Assembly (NCBI GenBank): GCA_047975265.1
Contig: JBKEDE010000023.1
Location: 1 to 64,000 of the forward strand
Length of the DNA: 64,000 nt
Direction: 5' to 3'
Origin: UJ101 sp047975265
GTDB taxonomy: Bacteria > Bacteroidota > Bacteroidia > Flavobacteriales > UJ101
How positions within the stretch are numbered: the first letter of the stretch is position 1; each line of letters starts with the position of its first letter. Position numbers and translations under genes: made by a program. The notes beneath the pieces are model-generated. The model did no database searches and was not told the DNA's origin. It saw only the letters and a list, made by a program, of their open reading frames with translations. This document shows, in pieces, positions 61,262-64,000 of this stretch.

Positions 61262-61598
61262 AGCAGATTATCTTACAATTAATATACTGTTAATATTAGT
61301 ATTTGTAACGGGTCTCATTTACGTTATTCAGTCGAAATCACACATACAGTGCTATTATAAAGAAAATTATAATATACTTTGTAAAACGTGTGGAATTACA
61401 CGGGATTTTAAGTCTATATTACAATTGGAATTCACCCATTTAATCAATCCGATTTCTGTTACTTTTTTCATTTCTTTAACCGCATTTTTCATATCTAGAA
61501 TCATTGCATTACTCATGTTTTATAAGCACATAGATACTGCCAAAATTATCATTTTTGATACAGCAGTTAGTATGATCGTTATTTTTAATATGATGTAA
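61239..61598 (+). CDS. DUF2752-like membrane protein
   Basis: 119 residues from a TTG start. Three membrane helices and the family motif CKTCGITRDF (C-x2-CG-x-TR) about residue 48. DUF2752 proteins are small inner-membrane proteins of unknown role, often near DUF4190-type genes. Confidence 0.75.
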   Translation: MSNNKINKADYLTINILLILVFVTGLIYVIQSKSHIQCYYKENYNILCKTCGITRDFKSILQLEFTHLINPISVTFFISLTAFFISRIIALLMFYKHIDTAKIIIFDTAVSMIVIFNMM

Positions 61599-61613
61599 AA
61601 TCCTTTTGAATTT

Positions 61614-62999
61614 CTAAATATGAATCACCTCATCATAAGCATCGGCTACGGCTTCCATAACCATCTCACTTAAAGTTGGATGAGGATGCACCGCTTTTAA
61701 TATTTCATGACCGGTCGTTTCTAATTTTCGAGCTACAACAGCTTCTGAAATCATATCCGTTACACCGTTTCCAATCATATGACATCCTAACCATTCTCCA
61801 TATTTAGCATCAAAAACTACTTTAATAAATCCTTCAGAATCACCGTTGGCAGTAGCTTTACCGTTAGCAGAAAAAGGAAATTTACCTACTTTAATATCAT
61901 AGCCTTTTTCTTTGGCTTGAGTTTCGGTTAAACCAACTGAGGCTATTTCAGGATGACAATAAGTACATCCCGGAATGTTTCCGTAATCCATAATATCAAT
62001 AGGCATTCCGGCAATTTTTTCTACACAAATAATCCCTTCAGCAGAGGCCACGTGTGCTAATGCAGGTCCTGGAATAATATCACCAATAGCATAATAACCC
62101 GGAATATTGGTTTGGTAATAATCATTTACCAAAATATGTCCACGATCTGTAGAAATTCCAACTTCTTCTAAACCAATTCCCTCTAAGTTGGCTTCAATAC
62201 CTACGGCAGACAATACGATATCAGCCCCTAGGATTTCTTCTCCTTTTTTAGTTTTTACAACAGCTTTTACGCCTTCTCCTGAAGTATCTACTTTTTCAAC
62301 AGAGGAATCAGTCATTACTTTAATTCCTTTTTTCTTGAAAGAACGTTCTAATTGTTTAGAGACTTCTTCATCTTCAATCGGAACAATGCGAGGCATAAAC
62401 TCTACAAGTGTTACTTCAGCTCCCATTGTGTGATAAAAATCAGCAAATTCAACACCTATAGCTCCTGACCCTACTACAATTAATTTTTTAGGAACTTCAG
62501 ATAAAGTCAAAGCCTGACGATACCCTATAACTTTTTTACCGTCTTGAGGTAAATTAGGCAATACACGAGAGCGGGCACCTGTTGCAATAATGATATGATC
62601 AGCAGTATATTCTGTTGTATTTTCTTCGTTGGTAACGTCTATTTTTTTTCCGACTTTTATTTTTCCTGAGCCCCAAAGCACATCAATTTTATTCTTTTTT
62701 AATAAAAACTCAACACCTTTGCTCATCTTTTCGGCAACTTCTCGAGAACGTCCGATAACTTTATCAAATTCATATCCGACATCATTTGCTTTTAAGCCAA
62801 AATCTTGGGCTTGTTGTAAATATTTAAAAACTTGGGCACTTTTTAATAAAGCTTTGGTGGGAATACATCCCCAATTTAAACAAATTCCTCCTAAATTTTC
62901 TTTTTCGACAACAGCGGTTTTGAGTCCTAATTGCGAAGCTCTTATGGCGGCTACATATCCGCCGGGACCACTACCCAAAACGATTACATCGTATTTCAT
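61614..62999 (-). CDS. lpdA: Dihydrolipoyl dehydrogenase
   Basis: 461 residues. FAD motif VLGSGPGGYVAAIRASQLG, redox-active disulfide GGICLNWGCIPTKALL, NAD motif VVGSGAIGVEFADFY, and the C-terminal His-Glu in HPHPTLSEMVMEAV. It reoxidises lipoyl groups in pyruvate and 2-oxoglutarate dehydrogenase complexes and in glycine cleavage. Single gene with a divergent neighbour. Confidence 0.97.
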   Translation of the reverse strand: MKYDVIVLGSGPGGYVAAIRASQLGLKTAVVEKENLGGICLNWGCIPTKALLKSAQVFKYLQQAQDFGLKANDVGYEFDKVIGRSREVAEKMSKGVEFLLKKNKIDVLWGSGKIKVGKKIDVTNEENTTEYTADHIIIATGARSRVLPNLPQDGKKVIGYRQALTLSEVPKKLIVVGSGAIGVEFADFYHTMGAEVTLVEFMPRIVPIEDEEVSKQLERSFKKKGIKVMTDSSVEKVDTSGEGVKAVVKTKKGEEILGADIVLSAVGIEANLEGIGLEEVGISTDRGHILVNDYYQTNIPGYYAIGDIIPGPALAHVASAEGIICVEKIAGMPIDIMDYGNIPGCTYCHPEIASVGLTETQAKEKGYDIKVGKFPFSANGKATANGDSEGFIKVVFDAKYGEWLGCHMIGNGVTDMISEAVVARKLETTGHEILKAVHPHPTLSEMVMEAVADAYDEVIHI

Positions 63000-63135
63000 T
63001 ATGAAGTGTTTTTTATTTTTAAATTTTCGAACTACTAAATTACAAAATACTTGTGAAAGTAATACTTTAAAACCTGAAAGTTTAAACTACAAGGTGAATG
63101 TATCATAAAAATAAGGTAATTTATATTAAAACAAT

Positions 63136-63143
63136 TAAATTTG
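63136..63143 (+). promoter_or_regulatory. Putative promoter -7 element of the porin_10 gene
   Basis: TAAATTTG, exact TAnnTTTG match 18 nt before the ATG at 63161. Confidence 0.5.
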
Positions 63144-63160
63144 TCGTTTTAAAGAATGGA

Positions 63161-64000
63161 ATGAAAAATAAACTCCTGATTTTTTTTACAGGTATTTGTA
63201 TGTATGCTTATACACAAATCAATACGTATGATTATGATCTCAACAGACGTGATTCCATTCAGCAATTTTCTGAAAGAGAAAAAGTAGATTCTACAAAAAC
63301 CCTTTATTTACCAAAAGATTCCGATTATCGTTATTGGACAGAAAACTCAGATACCTTAGTCATTGATTCCTCTTTGTCACTAAAAAATTATTACAATCAA
63401 AATTATGCTCATAAAGATACTTACGGTTATATGTTGATGCCCAATATAGGGCAAGGTGCAAACGAGTTAATTTACCAAACTGATTTTAATGTTGTACCTC
63501 AAATGGGCTTTACGGGTAAAAAATTTAATTATAAAGGAGTTAATGATATTAAATATTATGACGTTAGAACACCTGTAACAGAGTTTAATTATCAAAGCGG
63601 TTACGAAGAAGGTCAGATACTAGAAACAACATTTACCCACAGCATTAATAAAACATTAAATTACTCCATTACGTACGAAGGATTACGCTCTTTAGGGCGA
63701 TATAATGACCAGTTGGCAAGCAATCGTTCCATTATTGCCACATTAAACTATCGATCAAGGAAAGGACGGTATAAATTTTGGACACACTACGCTTCTCAAA
63801 ACATAGATAACGAAGAAAGTGCCGGTATACGTGAAATAACAGAATTTGAAAATGCAGATAATAATTATTCAGACCGAAAATCATTTACTTCCAATTTGCA
63901 AGGAGCAATTTCTGAGTTTGATTCACGCCGCTTTCATTTTGCACAACAATATGGTTTGTTAAAAGGAATAAGCAAAAAAGATTCCTCCACGTACCGTCCG
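63161..64000 (+). CDS. Putative beta-barrel porin (Porin_10-like), N-terminal part
   Basis: The window holds the first 280 residues. Signal peptide (MKNKLLIFFTGICMYAYTQ), a short linker, then DIKYYDVRTPVTEFNYQSGYEEGQILETTFTHSINKTLNYSITYEGLRSLGRY, the region typical of Bacteroidota putative porins of the Porin_10 group, followed by amphipathic strands with SQNIDNEESAGIRE. It is cut by the window end, so the full length is unknown. Frame is open throughout. Confidence 0.85.
   Translation, partial: MKNKLLIFFTGICMYAYTQINTYDYDLNRRDSIQQFSEREKVDSTKTLYLPKDSDYRYWTENSDTLVIDSSLSLKNYYNQNYAHKDTYGYMLMPNIGQGANELIYQTDFNVVPQMGFTGKKFNYKGVNDIKYYDVRTPVTEFNYQSGYEEGQILETTFTHSINKTLNYSITYEGLRSLGRYNDQLASNRSIIATLNYRSRKGRYKFWTHYASQNIDNEESAGIREITEFENADNNYSDRKSFTSNLQGAISEFDSRRFHFAQQYGLLKGISKKDSSTYRP

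Noticed and set aside
1..64000. CRISPR arrays
   Set aside because: No regularly spaced repeats of 24-40 nt were noticed anywhere; the only longer exact repeat seen is the 33-nt inverted pair.

Overview
The window is a low-GC chromosomal segment from a member of the Flavobacteriia (Bacteroidota). Three things point there: promoters of the form TTTG-N17-20-TAnnTTTG (for example 12465-12493), almost no Shine-Dalgarno sequences, and typical gene content, namely a SprE/PorW-type gliding and secretion lipoprotein, a long Bacteroidota NusB, a PUR-family DUF3276 protein, GH3 plus DUF6909, FadL plus SGNH lipoprotein pairs and a DUF2752 protein. The family could be Weeksellaceae-like, but the sequence alone does not settle that.

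Layout. 1-2441: nitrite ammonification operon on the minus strand (porin, nrfH, nrfA cut by the window edge) behind two FNR-type palindromes. 2442-12405: housekeeping genes (nadB, DMT exporter, greA, HIT, tadA, coaE, ybbR, yajC, DUF1573, nusB) around an ECF sigma / HEAT membrane protein / DUF4097-like operon. 12521-15288: ABC exporter, PUR protein, tRNA-Cys and folB; a 33-nt inverted repeat joins the 3' ends of the PUR gene and folB. 15817-19763: two sulfatases, the first broken by two frameshifts. 19933-23862: two thioredoxin-like proteins, comEC without a normal start, and a CtlX-type hydrolase. 24110-29910: a tandem duplication of a FadL-porin plus SGNH-lipoprotein module, whose second SGNH copy has lost Ser, Asn and His. 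29985-40481: YegP, glyS, TPR protein, gyrA, clpC (sigma-54-like promoter plus an upstream hairpin-terminated element), tRNA-Leu, cinA. 40597-47526: SulP transporter and the ileS-dksA/traR-lspA operon, with an unusual insertion in IleS. 47527-48691: graveyard of a decayed ISAs1-like transposase. 48692-57840: DUF6909-GH3, M23 peptidase, SprE/PorW, bactofilin, upp, rRNA/tRNA methyltransferase, PAP2 phosphatase. 57929-60788: accessory island of broken and orphan genes from a polymorphic (Rhs) toxin locus with Imm26-like and other immunity-like genes. 60926-64000: small membrane proteins, lpdA and the start of a Porin_10-like protein.

No wholly new multi-gene defence or CRISPR system is visible. 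The most informative oddities are the pseudo-SGNH duplication, the 33-nt shared inverted repeat, the FNR box pair, the IleS insertion, the AMP-forming GH3 next to a nucleosidase-like DUF6909 protein, and the decayed Rhs island.
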